A DNA stretch of 64,000 nucleotides from Paenibacillus sp. PK3_47 (GTDB lineage: Bacteria; Bacillota; Bacilli; Paenibacillales; Paenibacillaceae), in NCBI RefSeq assembly GCF_023520895.1, contig NZ_CP026029.1, forward strand, positions 6,448,001-6,512,000. The letters run 5' to 3'. This document shows positions 53,079 to 62,106 of this stretch, in pieces. The translations under genes and the position numbers were made by a program. How positions within the stretch are numbered: the stretch's first letter is position 1; the number at the start of each line of letters is the position of its first letter. The notes under the pieces were generated by a model. The model was given only the letters and a program-made list of their open reading frames with translations, made no database searches and had not been told where the DNA came from.

Positions 53079-54110
53079 TTATTTTACAAGAGCGGCCACC
53101 GCATCATCGATTGTTTTGGAGTTTGCGTAAGCACCGGAATACAGCCAAGTGCTTTCACCACTAAGTTCGGTAACATTACCGGCCTTTACTGCCGGGATTC
53201 CTTTCCAGATCGGTCCGTTAAGAATATCCGATCCTTCAGCCTGATCGCTGTTCACCAGGAAGATGTAGTCTGCTGTCAGCTCGGCAAGCTTTTCAAGCGA
53301 GATCGGATTCCAGGGTGCTCTCGATTCAGCCGGAATTTCGGTCACCAGATTAGGGAGCTTAAGACCCAGATCCCCATATAACACTGCGCCGCTGCTGCGG
53401 GTCTCGTCGACAATAAAGAAATTTTTACCTACGAGCCAGACAATCGCTGCAGATTTTTCGCCAATGGCAGCACTGATCTTCGCTTTGGCATCTGCTGCTT
53501 TCTGATTATAGGCTTCAATTGCCGCTTCGGCTTCAGGCGTTTTGTTCAGAAGATCACCGATGGTGAGCAGTGTTTTACGCCAATCCTGGCTGATTTCGTC
53601 ACCGAGCACATAAGTAGGCGCGATTTTGTTCAGCTGATCATACAGCCCGTTCTGGACAGTGCCCTCAGATTGTACAATGTGGAAGTCAGGAGCGAAGCTA
53701 GTCACCGCCTCGAGCGGAAGATCATAGGCGATCGTCGGAACATCTTTGAGTGCATCAGCCAGGTATTCCTGGGTACCGTTAGTCACGGACCACTGTGCTA
53801 CCGGTGTCACGCCAAGTGTTACCAGATAATCTTCCAGATAAGAACCCAGCACGCGCTGCGGATTGGCTGGTACGGTTACCTTATGCCCCATAGCATCCGT
53901 TACGGTCTTCTCGGCAGCCGGTGCTGCTGTGGCTTCAGCTGTAGCCGCCGGAGCTGCAGTTGCTGCCGGAGACGCAGTCGCTCCCGATGCGTTGTTTGCT
54001 GTATTTCCGCTATTGTTATTGCCGCAGGCAGACAGAACCAGCGTCATTGCGATCACACCGGTCAACGCCAGCTTGGCGCCGCCTGATTTCTTTTTATACA
54101 AACCTGACAT
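53079..54110 (-). CDS. Iron-siderophore-binding lipoprotein
   Basis: A 343-residue extracellular lipoprotein of the FhuD/FecB type. The signal peptide and lipobox LSAC are near residue 28, then an Asn/Ala-rich linker, then the domain starting VTDAMGHKVTVPANPQRV. The gene is transcribed from its own Fur-box region and ends in its own hairpin, upstream of the permease operon. Confidence 0.92.
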   Translation of the reverse strand: MSGLYKKKSGGAKLALTGVIAMTLVLSACGNNNSGNTANNASGATASPAATAAPAATAEATAAPAAEKTVTDAMGHKVTVPANPQRVLGSYLEDYLVTLGVTPVAQWSVTNGTQEYLADALKDVPTIAYDLPLEAVTSFAPDFHIVQSEGTVQNGLYDQLNKIAPTYVLGDEISQDWRKTLLTIGDLLNKTPEAEAAIEAYNQKAADAKAKISAAIGEKSAAIVWLVGKNFFIVDETRSSGAVLYGDLGLKLPNLVTEIPAESRAPWNPISLEKLAELTADYIFLVNSDQAEGSDILNGPIWKGIPAVKAGNVTELSGESTWLYSGAYANSKTIDDAVAALVK

Positions 54111-54182
54111 TTAATTACCCCTCCTGTATGTACTTGCATGATTGGCCAAAGGTGACATTCCCCTCTGCCTTCCTGATATAAA

Positions 54183-54197
54183 TGATATTGATTCTCA
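54183..54197. promoter_or_regulatory. Fur box before the binding protein
   Basis: TGATATTGATTCTCA (54183-54197); on the minus strand TGAGAATCAATATCA matches TGATAAT-N-ATTATCA at 12 of 14 defined positions. It lies about 73 bases before the start. Confidence 0.65.
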
Positions 54198-54322
54198 TTC
54201 TCTGTGTCAACCTAAAACTTAGTTTTGTATCCAAAAATGGAACATGATCTGACATTTTCTTTCACAAAACTCTTTATTTACTGTAAAACATCCCCACATT
54301 TATACTTTCTGATACCTAAAAA

Positions 54323-54418
54323 AACATCCGGATTGCTCCATTCCGGGACCGGGGAATAAAGAGATTTTTCAATCTCTATTCTCAAGTTGTCCCGTGTTAT
54401 GTGAGCATTCCGGATGTT
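54323..54418 (-). terminator. 96-nt compound hairpin / terminator after bdbC
   Basis: The arms AACATCCGGAATGCTC (minus strand, 54418-54403) and GAGCAATCCGGATGTT (54338-54323) pair end to end, followed by T7. Nested inside are CGGGAC/GTCCCG and AGAGATT-GAAA-AATCTCT with a GNRA-type tetraloop. It fills the gap 54111-54439 together with the Fur box. It is larger than a usual terminator. Confidence 0.6.
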
Positions 54419-54439
54419 AATTGTGTCAAAACCTTCTTC

Positions 54440-54871
54440 TTATTCTGCGGCCTCATCCTTGCGTCCGAACCAGAGCAGAACCGTAATCAGGGCAAAGGCA
54501 ATCAGCGCCAGAAAAGGAATGGTAATAAACCCGAGCAGGTTAATATAATCCTTGTTACAAGGCACGCCGACAGTGCATGGCAGCACTTTGCTGAGCGCAG
54601 GAATCTTCTGTTCTGCATAATGGTAAACCGAGATGCTTCCGCCGATTATGCTTAAAGGCAGTACATAAGGGATGATACGCTTATCTCCGCGGTATGTAGC
54701 TATTCCGAGCAGAAACAATTGCGGATACATGAAAATACGCTGGAACCAGCATAGCTTGCAGGGCTCATATTTCAGGACCTCGCTTAAGTAGAGGCTTCCG
54801 GCAACGGCAATGAGTGAAACAAACCAGGCCAGATAGAGACAGTGGCGCCGGCAAAAGGCAGAGAACTTCAT
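54440..54871 (-). CDS. bdbC: DsbB-family disulfide oxidoreductase BdbC
   Basis: A 143-residue four-span membrane protein that reoxidises BdbD. The first periplasm-side cysteine pair is EPCKLCWFQR, and the second is PCTVGVPC. It overlaps the bdbD stop by a few bases (GTGATG; the ATG is at 54871). The pair resembles Bacillus bdbC-bdbD. Confidence 0.9.
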   Translation of the reverse strand: MKFSAFCRRHCLYLAWFVSLIAVAGSLYLSEVLKYEPCKLCWFQRIFMYPQLFLLGIATYRGDKRIIPYVLPLSIIGGSISVYHYAEQKIPALSKVLPCTVGVPCNKDYINLLGFITIPFLALIAFALITVLLWFGRKDEAAE

Positions 54872-55614
54872 CACTCGGCAGCCGCCGCTTCAGCAGCAGC
54901 TTGAACTTCTGCATCAATAGCATCCAGGTTAAACGGCTCTTCGACCTTCACGCCATTGACGAACAGGGTAGGTGTAGATGAAACCCCGCTGTCCTCGGCA
55001 AGCTGGATATCACGCTGCAGTTCGCTGAGATAAGTGCGCTCTTCAATGTCTTTGCGCAGAAGATCATAGTCAACCTCCAGCTTCTCGCTTTGTGCGAGTT
55101 CTACCAGGAAGTCTGCCGTCGCCCACTCCTTATTCTCATCGCCCTGATTAGCATAGAGGGCATCATAGAATTTCCAGAAAGCATCGTTATTCTGATGGTA
55201 TATAGACAGTGCAGCTAGTGAGGCTGTTGTGGAATCCGGCCCGATAAAGGCCATATTCGCAAAGTATAATGCGGCCTTATCCTGCTCAATATACTGCTGG
55301 ACAATCTGCGGCTTAATTCCAATACTGAAGCTTGCGCATGCCGGACATTTGAAATCTCCGAATTCAACGATTTTGACCGGAGCATTCTCGCTGCCGAGTC
55401 TTGGCATCTCGCTGTAATTGAATTCAGCTGCGGATGCACTGTCGTTGTCTCTTGAAGCAAGCATAAACAAACCGACAAAAATGATGGCTATGATGGCAAT
55501 AGTACTGATAATCAGAATTCTCGTTTTCTTCTGCTGCTGCTCCTGCTCTGCCCTGCGTCTCTCCTGTTTGCTCATTTGGGGAACGGGGGGGCTTTTACGT
55601 TTGTTTTTGCTCAA
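54871..55614 (-). CDS. bdbD: DsbA-family thiol-disulfide oxidoreductase BdbD
   Basis: A 247-residue membrane-anchored thioredoxin-fold protein. A basic N-terminus is followed by one hydrophobic segment (IISTIAIIAIIFVGLFMLA), and the active site is FKCPAC, about residue 95. It forms disulfides in exported proteins and is coupled to bdbC. Confidence 0.9.
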   Translation of the reverse strand: MSKNKRKSPPVPQMSKQERRRAEQEQQQKKTRILIISTIAIIAIIFVGLFMLASRDNDSASAAEFNYSEMPRLGSENAPVKIVEFGDFKCPACASFSIGIKPQIVQQYIEQDKAALYFANMAFIGPDSTTASLAALSIYHQNNDAFWKFYDALYANQGDENKEWATADFLVELAQSEKLEVDYDLLRKDIEERTYLSELQRDIQLAEDSGVSSTPTLFVNGVKVEEPFNLDAIDAEVQAAAEAAAAE

Positions 55615-55707
55615 AGAGATTTCCTTTCTGTCCTGAATGGACGCAAAATAGTAATGATATAATTAAAAATTATATAATTAAACTTCTCTCCTTGGCAAAC
55701 CCCGTTT

Positions 55708-57624
55708 TTATACAGCTTTAGAATTCATACCTGTCACTGTCCCCTCCTCACAGCCCGTCCCCTGTTCAGACGGCAGCCCTAAAGACTGTAAGGAGATTCT
55801 GAATATGAACGCAGCCCCTCCTCCCGGCGGGGATTCTACCCAAATCTCACCTTCCATTAGCTCCACCAGTTTTTTGCAGATGGCCAGGCCTAGTCCGGTA
55901 CCGGGATACTTGCGGTTATGGGAAGCATCCAGCTGGCTGAAGGGCTGGAACAGCAGCTGAAGCTTGTCAGGCGCAATACCGATTCCTGTATCCGTTACCC
56001 TGAACTGTACAGTTTGGATATCATCCTCTGCGCCGTCACCTTCAACCGTTACCCTGATCTCCCCGGCAGGCGTGAACTTGACGGCATTTCCGATCAGATT
56101 GACAAGGATTTGGCGTATGCGTGCACAGTCCCCGATTAACACCTCAGGAATGGCGGGCGAGACCTGGAGTGTGAACTTCAGCTCCTTATCACTTGCGATC
56201 ACCTCGAACAGACTCATGCATTCCGCAAGCAGCCCCGGCAGCTCAAAAGGCTCCTTATACAGCTGCATGGCATCGGCTTCCAGCCGTGATATATCCAGAA
56301 TATCATTAATCACATTAAGCAGTGCCTGGCTGCTGCTGCTCTGCAGCTGAAGCAGTTCGAGCTGCTCCTCATCCCCAATCTCTTCGGCAAGCAGCTGATT
56401 GATGCCGATAATGCCGTTGAGGGGAGTACGGATTTCGTAGCTCATCGTGGCCAGAAACTCACTTTTCATACGGACTGCGCTTTCGGCCTCTTCCTTGGCC
56501 AATATCAGCTGCTGCTGATACTCTGCAAGTGATGTTATGTCTTCAGAGACGATATAGACGGCAGTATGCTTCTCATTGGCCAGCGGAAACACTGTTGTAC
56601 TGCAGATCAGCCTCCGTCCCTCTTTGGTTCTCAGGGTAAGCTCAAGCTTTGTGGATTCGCCTGCAGATGCCCGCTCCACTGCACCTCTAAGCGCTGATTC
56701 ATCTTCTGTGGTGCAGAGCAGACTGCTGTAATCCAGCAGTTCTTCCATACTATATCCTATGGTCTCCCTGAGAGACGGATTGGCGCTGATTACTTTTTGG
56801 CTGACAGGATCAATACAAGCAACCATATCAGGACTGTACTCAAAGAGGGCCATGTAACGCTGCTCGTTGAATCTGGCTGAGAAAATTACCCGCTGCCGGT
56901 CCCTGTACAGAAGAACCACAACCAGCGCGGCAATAAGTACAAAATCTCCTCCCAGAATTACACCCAGCAGCGAGTCACTCAGCATAGGAATAATGCCGGT
57001 ATAATCTCCGTTCTCTGCATTGACGAATGAAGCGCCTGACATCGCTGTGTAATGTGTTCCGGTTAAAGATGCGGTTAAAATCAGAACCAGAATAATTTTT
57101 TTGACCGAAAACATATTGTAAGGCTTCTGCAGCCATGCCGGACTATAGGATGCTGTTACAAAGGGAATGATCAGCGAAAACAGGATGGACCACACCACCG
57201 ATGACAGACTCTGTTCATATACGGCCGAGAATCGCATCGCCATAACTCCGCTGTAATGCATAATCAGCATTCCGCCGCTGAATAATATCCCGCCAAACCC
57301 AAGATAAGCTCTGTTGCAGGTACGGGGATTATTATACATTCCAAACAGCATGTAGGAGGCGAGTACCGGAACCGCCAGGGAGAAAATCAGCAGCGGAAGA
57401 TCGTAGGATACCGGGAACCCCACCCTCATCGCCATCATTCCGGTAAAATGCATGCTCCACATGCCTATCCCGAGCACACTGGAAGTCAAGATCAGATAGA
57501 GATATCCTTTGGGCCTGCGGATCATCCGATCTGTCAGGTCAACTGCGGTAAAACAGGATAAAAATGCTATAGCAACGGAAAAGAGAACCAAAAGAACATT
57601 ATAGTGTTCCAGGTTAAGCTGCAA
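55708..57624 (-). CDS. MHYT-domain hybrid-type sensor histidine kinase with altered H-box
   Basis: A 638-residue membrane protein. Residues about 1-230 form an MHYT sensor with seven membrane segments and repeats such as MHFTGMMAM and MHYSGVMAM. A PAS domain (about 255-370) and a kinase core follow. The H-box reads MSYEIRTPLNGI: Tyr396 replaces the phospho-accepting His (codon TAC at 56439-56437). The N box (NAVKF), G1 (DTGIGIAP) and G2 (GTGLGLA) are intact. A TTG start lies 7 bases after GGAGAG. No response regulator is adjacent. Confidence 0.85.
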   Translation of the reverse strand: MQLNLEHYNVLLVLFSVAIAFLSCFTAVDLTDRMIRRPKGYLYLILTSSVLGIGMWSMHFTGMMAMRVGFPVSYDLPLLIFSLAVPVLASYMLFGMYNNPRTCNRAYLGFGGILFSGGMLIMHYSGVMAMRFSAVYEQSLSSVVWSILFSLIIPFVTASYSPAWLQKPYNMFSVKKIILVLILTASLTGTHYTAMSGASFVNAENGDYTGIIPMLSDSLLGVILGGDFVLIAALVVVLLYRDRQRVIFSARFNEQRYMALFEYSPDMVACIDPVSQKVISANPSLRETIGYSMEELLDYSSLLCTTEDESALRGAVERASAGESTKLELTLRTKEGRRLICSTTVFPLANEKHTAVYIVSEDITSLAEYQQQLILAKEEAESAVRMKSEFLATMSYEIRTPLNGIIGINQLLAEEIGDEEQLELLQLQSSSSQALLNVINDILDISRLEADAMQLYKEPFELPGLLAECMSLFEVIASDKELKFTLQVSPAIPEVLIGDCARIRQILVNLIGNAVKFTPAGEIRVTVEGDGAEDDIQTVQFRVTDTGIGIAPDKLQLLFQPFSQLDASHNRKYPGTGLGLAICKKLVELMEGEIWVESPPGGGAAFIFRISLQSLGLPSEQGTGCEEGTVTGMNSKAV

Positions 57625-57751
57625 ACGGTTTCTCTCCTCTCCTGGTCAAAGGTACATAATTAATCAACTTACACTATTTGTACCCGGCTAGAAACAGAGC
57701 TAATCGGATAGTTTGCTGTAAATAAATAGCTAATGGCTATCTCATAAAAAA

Positions 57752-57791
57752 AGAGGCAAGAACACGGATCTCTCCGCACTCTCGCCTCTTG
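57752..57791 (-). terminator. Terminator of the second CNNM gene
   Basis: AAGAGGC (57752-57758) pairs with GCCTCTT (57785-57791); a T run follows on the minus strand. Confidence 0.65.
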
Positions 57792-57800
57792 CTCTGTTTT

Positions 57801-59117
57801 CTACGCTCCGGCTTCCGTTTCCAGAAATTGCAGCCGCAGCAGCTTGATCCGGGAGATCCGTTTGTTCTCCGTTTCTTCCACCACGAACAGATGGCCGTCA
57901 AACTCCACACTCTGTCCTTTTTGCGGCGGATTAACCTCAAGCTTGGAGTACAGCCACCCGCCTACAGTATCATAATCATCAGTATCCATATGAAGGCCGA
58001 GCATATCGTTGATTTCTTCGATAAGCATCAGTCCGTCAATGGAATACTCATCCTCCCCCAGCTTCTCGACGCCGGGGCGTTCCTCATCAAACTCATCCTG
58101 TATTTCGCCGACAATCTCCTCCATGATATCTTCAAGTGTAACCATGCCGGAGGTGCCGCCGTATTCATCAATCAGAATTGCAATTTGTGTCTTTGCCCGC
58201 TGCATCACTTTCAGGAGATCACTGATCTGAATCGACTCGGGAACCGTAAGTATCGGACGGATCAGCTCATTGGTTCTCGGCGCACGCTCCCGGATCAGAT
58301 CTTTGATATGGATGAAGCCCAAGATATGATCCTTATCGCCGTCGCAAACAGGATAACGCGTCCGCATACCGTCGAATGCAACTTCCAGGTTCTCTTCAGG
58401 CGACAGATGGCTGTTCAGACAGATCATTTCCGTCCGCGGAATCATAATCTCTCTGGCCATCGTATCCGCAAATTCAAAGATGTTATCCACCAGAGTCATT
58501 TCATCATTGTCGATCAATCCGCTCTTGTTGCTCTCCTGCATGATAATGCGGATCTCTTCCTCTGTATGTGCTGTGGCAAGCTCTGAAGCCGGTGCCAGAC
58601 GGAAGATGCGCAGCAGCCCGCCTGCCAGGCCGTTAACCACCCAGATAAATGGATACATGACCCGGTAGAACACAATCATAGCGCCGGAGGTCAGCAAAAG
58701 CACCGTTTCTGCTTTGTTCACCGCCATCGTCTTGGGAGCAAGCTCGCCAAGTACTATATGAAGAACAGTAATAAACAGAAATGCAATGATCAGAGAAACC
58801 ACATGCGTGGAAGTCTCTCCAAGGCCAAGGCTTGTAAACAGCGGGCCCACCAGTGTTGCAACTACAGGTTCACCCAGCCAGCCCAGTGCAAGCGAGGCAA
58901 GTGTAATCCCCAGCTGGCAGGCAGAGAGAAATCCGTCGAGATTGCCGATTACACTCTTGGCTGTCAGAGCCCGCTTGCTGCCTTCCTCAATCAGTGCGTC
59001 GATGCGTCCGCTGCGCACCTTGACCATCGCGTATTCCACCGAAACAAAAAAACCATTCAACAACACAAGCAAAATAATAAGACCTACATGAAATATACCG
59101 GGTAAAGGGTCACTCAA
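57801..59117 (-). CDS. CNNM/HlyC-CorC family membrane transporter, second copy
   Basis: A 438-residue paralogue of the protein at 24704-26026. DUF21 segment LDGFLSACQLGITLASLALGWLGEP, CBS domains (FADTMAREIMIPRTEM, LIDEYGGTSGMVTLEDIMEEIVGEI), and CorC_HlyC tail are present. It starts with TTG, six bases after GGGAG. A short leader frame overlaps its start (see 59110-59154). Confidence 0.88.
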   Translation of the reverse strand: MSDPLPGIFHVGLIILLVLLNGFFVSVEYAMVKVRSGRIDALIEEGSKRALTAKSVIGNLDGFLSACQLGITLASLALGWLGEPVVATLVGPLFTSLGLGETSTHVVSLIIAFLFITVLHIVLGELAPKTMAVNKAETVLLLTSGAMIVFYRVMYPFIWVVNGLAGGLLRIFRLAPASELATAHTEEEIRIIMQESNKSGLIDNDEMTLVDNIFEFADTMAREIMIPRTEMICLNSHLSPEENLEVAFDGMRTRYPVCDGDKDHILGFIHIKDLIRERAPRTNELIRPILTVPESIQISDLLKVMQRAKTQIAILIDEYGGTSGMVTLEDIMEEIVGEIQDEFDEERPGVEKLGEDEYSIDGLMLIEEINDMLGLHMDTDDYDTVGGWLYSKLEVNPPQKGQSVEFDGHLFVVEETENKRISRIKLLRLQFLETEAGA

Positions 59118-59154
59118 ATTTAACTCCCGCCTGCCTCATTATGTCCAGAGGCAA
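59110..59154 (-). CDS. Possible 14-aa leader peptide of the CNNM gene
   Basis: MPLDIMRQAGVKFE: a TTG at 59154, nine bases after AGGAGG, opens a frame that stops at TGA inside the first codons of the CNNM gene (overlap 8 bases). The same frame stays open upstream to about 59270 but has no start codon there. It might couple translation or be chance. The rest of 59118-59476 holds no clear gene. Confidence 0.25.
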   Translation of the reverse strand: MPLDIMRQAGVKFE

Positions 59155-59435
59155 GAGGGTCCACCTCCTTCGTTCATTAAAAATGTCTGCGAGTGGCGCA
59201 GTAACCGTTCCTTTCTCTAACAACTTCCCAATGGTCTCAGCTCCTGACTCGTCACGTATAAGAATCTATACTTGAATATATACTTATTATCTTAATGCGA
59301 TTTGCCCGCACATTCAACTTTGTTTGGCGGATAGGCTGCAGGGTATACGTGGCATATTTTTATTATGTATATTCGCATGCTTCTGCTCTAATCGTAAATT
59401 ATTTATGATTTTTATGTGGATTTCCTAAAAAATAC

Positions 59436-59463
59436 AGGCCTCCCGTAATACTGCGGGAGGCCT
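59436..59463 (-). terminator. Terminator of gerQ
   Basis: AGGCCTCCCG (59436-59445) pairs with CGGGAGGCCT (59454-59463), followed by a T run on the minus strand. Confidence 0.75.
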
Positions 59464-59476
59464 TAATGTATTTATT

Positions 59477-59992
59477 TTAGCGGCAGCTGCGGGTTGTCGG
59501 AGGGTTACCGATAACACCGGGGTACTGGTAAGCAAGCGGCTCATCAAATGTGGCGTAATCGAAATAAATCATCAGCAAAACTGTTCTCTGCCCGGTGGTT
59601 GGATCACTGATGATGATATGATCCCGGCCGGCAGCCTCAAGTACGCCTTTGTATACTTTCGCATTCCATTCTTTGTTGTTCTCGTATGTGTAGTAGAAGG
59701 TCCCGACTTTACCCAGATTAAGACGGAATATATTCTCGATGTAGGACTGCTCAAATACAGGTGCTGTTGTAGGTGTTACTACTCCAGCCGGTGTCATCGG
59801 AGCACCGCTTGAAACCTGGGGCGGCACAGTGCCCATACCGGCAGTCTGGGGTACCTGCCCCATCTGTCCCATTTGTCCCATCTGTCCCATCTGCCCCATG
59901 CTCATGGGATTCATTGGAGCCATGGTGCTCATTCCGTTAGAAGTGGAGCTGCCGATCATGTAAGTCACGGGACGGTAAGGTTGTGTAATCAT
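59477..59992 (-). CDS. gerQ: Spore coat protein GerQ
   Basis: A 171-residue spore coat protein needed for CwlJ function in germination. The C-terminal core EQSYIENIFRLNLGKVGTFY, NNKEWNAKVYKGVLEAAGRDHIIISDP is characteristic. The N-terminal half is Met/Gly/Gln/Pro-rich with five MGQ repeats, a low-complexity region. ATG 59992 follows AGGAGG by 8 bases; the longer frame to 60025 is unsupported. Downstream of cwlJ as in Bacillus. Confidence 0.9.
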   Translation of the reverse strand: MITQPYRPVTYMIGSSTSNGMSTMAPMNPMSMGQMGQMGQMGQMGQVPQTAGMGTVPPQVSSGAPMTPAGVVTPTTAPVFEQSYIENIFRLNLGKVGTFYYTYENNKEWNAKVYKGVLEAAGRDHIIISDPTTGQRTVLLMIYFDYATFDEPLAYQYPGVIGNPPTTRSCR

Positions 59993-60064
59993 TGAATTAA
60001 TCCTCCTAAAGTTTGGTATGCACAATTATCAATACATTGTCTGCAGAAATGGAGCTTAAGTGAT

Positions 60065-60487
60065 TCAGAATACGTTCGGACAATCCTCGCCTGACGGAGT
60101 GAAGAAGCAATGGGCTTTGTAGCGCCCGGTATTCTGCTGGTTATACCAGGTGGCCGGGCAGGAGCCTTCAGGCCTGAAGAACCATAATGCATTAGAGGCG
60201 GGCCATCTTCTCTCACCGCCAATGACTCTCCGGGCCAGACGGATATCCTTGTCTCTTGCCCGTTGATAGAAGTATCCTTTTTGCGGCGCTTCGAACCCTC
60301 CAGGACTCTGGAAAATCATATCATTGACACTGCGGATGTTCTTGAAGTCCAGGCAATTGCCGAGAATCCGGTTGACGCCGACATTGCCGACCATCAGCAT
60401 GCCGGGTTCCCCGTCCTCCTCGGCTTCCGCTCTCATCAGGCGTGCAAGCAGCCTTTCATCTTCCGAGTTCGCTTTGATGACGGCCAA
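60065..60487 (-). CDS. cwlJ: Spore cortex-lytic cell wall hydrolase CwlJ
   Basis: A 140-residue SleB-family hydrolase, the same length as Bacillus CwlJ. The core LLARLMRAEAEEDGEPGMLMVGNVGVNR carries the catalytic Glu, followed by GGFEAPQKGYFYQRARDKDI and ALWFFRPEGSCPATW. It degrades spore cortex during germination. It lies 72 bases before gerQ in the same direction. Confidence 0.9.
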   Translation of the reverse strand: MAVIKANSEDERLLARLMRAEAEEDGEPGMLMVGNVGVNRILGNCLDFKNIRSVNDMIFQSPGGFEAPQKGYFYQRARDKDIRLARRVIGGERRWPASNALWFFRPEGSCPATWYNQQNTGRYKAHCFFTPSGEDCPNVF

Positions 60488-60663
60488 GCTTTCTCCTCCT
60501 TATCTGCTTCGTTGCAGTTTGCACGGTTGGCCGGGATTCCGGTTTTTGCGCAAACCCGCTTTGCAAGCATCCTCTTTTCTTAACTGCTCGCTGTATTGTA
60601 TGTGCATCCGCCCAAGAGGTGACAGTCCACGCCTATTTATATTCCTGCTGCTTCACAGATGGC

Positions 60664-61422
60664 TTACGGCTCGTAAATCATTTTGCGCGTCATCCCGCCG
60701 TCAATGATCAGCTGTGCCCCGGTAACAAAGTCATTCTCCGGTGCTGTAAGATACAGGCAGGCGCGGGCAATATCCTCCGGCTTGCCGACTCTCCCTGAAG
60801 GATGCTGGGTATGGTCAACTTCGCGCAGCTCTTCGTATTCACCGGTTTCTATCCATCCGGGACAGATACAATTGACGGTGATACCGTCTCCTCCAAGCGT
60901 CACCGCCATGGCATGGGTAAGGGCTGATATGGCTCCCTTGGATGCCGCATAGGCTTCTGTATCCGGCTCTGACATTACTGCGCGGGTAGAAGACATATTT
61001 ACAACGGCCCCTCCTCGAGGGTTGTTGCGCATGATCTTGGCGGCTTCCCGGGTCGCCAGAAATACACTCCGTGCATTTGTATTCAGCACCTTGTCCCATT
61101 CTTCTGCGGACAGTTCATAGAAAGAGCTGCTGTGCGGATTGGCTATCCCGGCATTGTTGATCAGAATATCGATCGTACCGTATTCTTTGACCGTATGCTC
61201 AACCATTGCAGTGATCTGTTCCTCGCTGCTGACATCACAGGAGATGAATTTCGCGTTCCCGCCCGCTTTCCTGATTTCTGCTTCTGTCTCCTGCCCCTTA
61301 GCCCCATTCACTTCAGCAATGACTACATTCGCACCTTCCGCCGCATAAGCCGCAGCAACCGCCCGGCCTATTCCGTGCCCTGCCCCGGTAACAATCACTG
61401 TTTTATGCAAATATTTCATCAT
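60664..61422 (-). CDS. SDR-family oxidoreductase
   Basis: A 252-residue short-chain dehydrogenase. Cofactor motif TGAGHGIGRA is near residue 12, NNAG near 90, Ser in NMSST and YAASK near 155-160, then PGWIETGEY. It is like 3-oxoacyl-ACP reductases; the substrate is unknown. GGAG lies upstream of its two adjacent ATGs. Confidence 0.85.
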   Translation of the reverse strand: MMKYLHKTVIVTGAGHGIGRAVAAAYAAEGANVVIAEVNGAKGQETEAEIRKAGGNAKFISCDVSSEEQITAMVEHTVKEYGTIDILINNAGIANPHSSSFYELSAEEWDKVLNTNARSVFLATREAAKIMRNNPRGGAVVNMSSTRAVMSEPDTEAYAASKGAISALTHAMAVTLGGDGITVNCICPGWIETGEYEELREVDHTQHPSGRVGKPEDIARACLYLTAPENDFVTGAQLIIDGGMTRKMIYEP

Positions 61423-61547
61423 TACCTCACTCCTTGATCGTTAATTGAACAATATAAATATCCCCTTGTTCCCTGGAACGGAAACAAAGGGATTGTACCG
61501 GAAGCCTTGTTATATTGTAAATAATGAAGACATTCTGCGGCTGGAAC

Positions 61548-61940
61548 TTATTTGGCAGTAGAATAATGAGGAAGCCGCTGAAATCCGCGGTATCTGGTAC
61601 CCTGATAGGTTAACACTCCGCGGTCACCTTCGGCACTCATGCCAAATTCGCTCCCTTCGACCTTGAACTCTGTACGTAAGCCAGTCTCGTCTTCAAAGGT
61701 CAGATAATAAGTTGTACTGGTCCGGCTGGAGGTATCCTCCTGGGCCTGCTGCCTTACCTCGCTCCGTTTGCTGACAATACGGGCGGGAACAGTCTGCAGG
61801 GGCGCTTTATTATTCCGGCTCCACTGAAGCAGGCCCCTGCCTGCAGAAACCGCAACGATGCCTATCATCAAGGCGAGAAAGATCGGTATCACTGTGCCGG
61901 TCAGATCAAACATCCAAGAAGAATCCGGGCCTACTCCCAT
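61548..61940 (-). CDS. DUF2500-domain protein
   Basis: A 130-residue protein with one N-terminal membrane segment (TGTVIPIFLALMIGIVAVSAG) and a soluble domain beginning VPARIVSKRSEV and containing TTYYLTFEDETG, GDRGVLTYQGTRYRGFQR: the DUF2500 pattern. ATG 61940 follows AGGGGG by 8 bases. Function is unknown. Confidence 0.78.
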   Translation of the reverse strand: MGVGPDSSWMFDLTGTVIPIFLALMIGIVAVSAGRGLLQWSRNNKAPLQTVPARIVSKRSEVRQQAQEDTSSRTSTTYYLTFEDETGLRTEFKVEGSEFGMSAEGDRGVLTYQGTRYRGFQRLPHYSTAK

Positions 61941-62034
61941 CACTCATTCCCCCTTATTCCGTATGAATCAAGCTTTTCATCAGACCAGATAAGCTTCTGT
62001 ACATGTATATGCTTTTTGGCACGCCGGACATACC

Positions 62035-62085
62035 AAAAAGACCGCCACGCTCTCAACCTGCGAGAACATTAGCGGTCTTTCTTCT
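62035..62085 (-). terminator. Terminator of the 58-aa gene
   Basis: AAAGACCGC and GCGGTCTTT arms (about 62037-62045 and 62072-62080) form a strong stem; T tracts follow on the minus strand. Confidence 0.65.
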
Positions 62086-62106
62086 CTTGCATATCGCCCT
62101 GCTATA

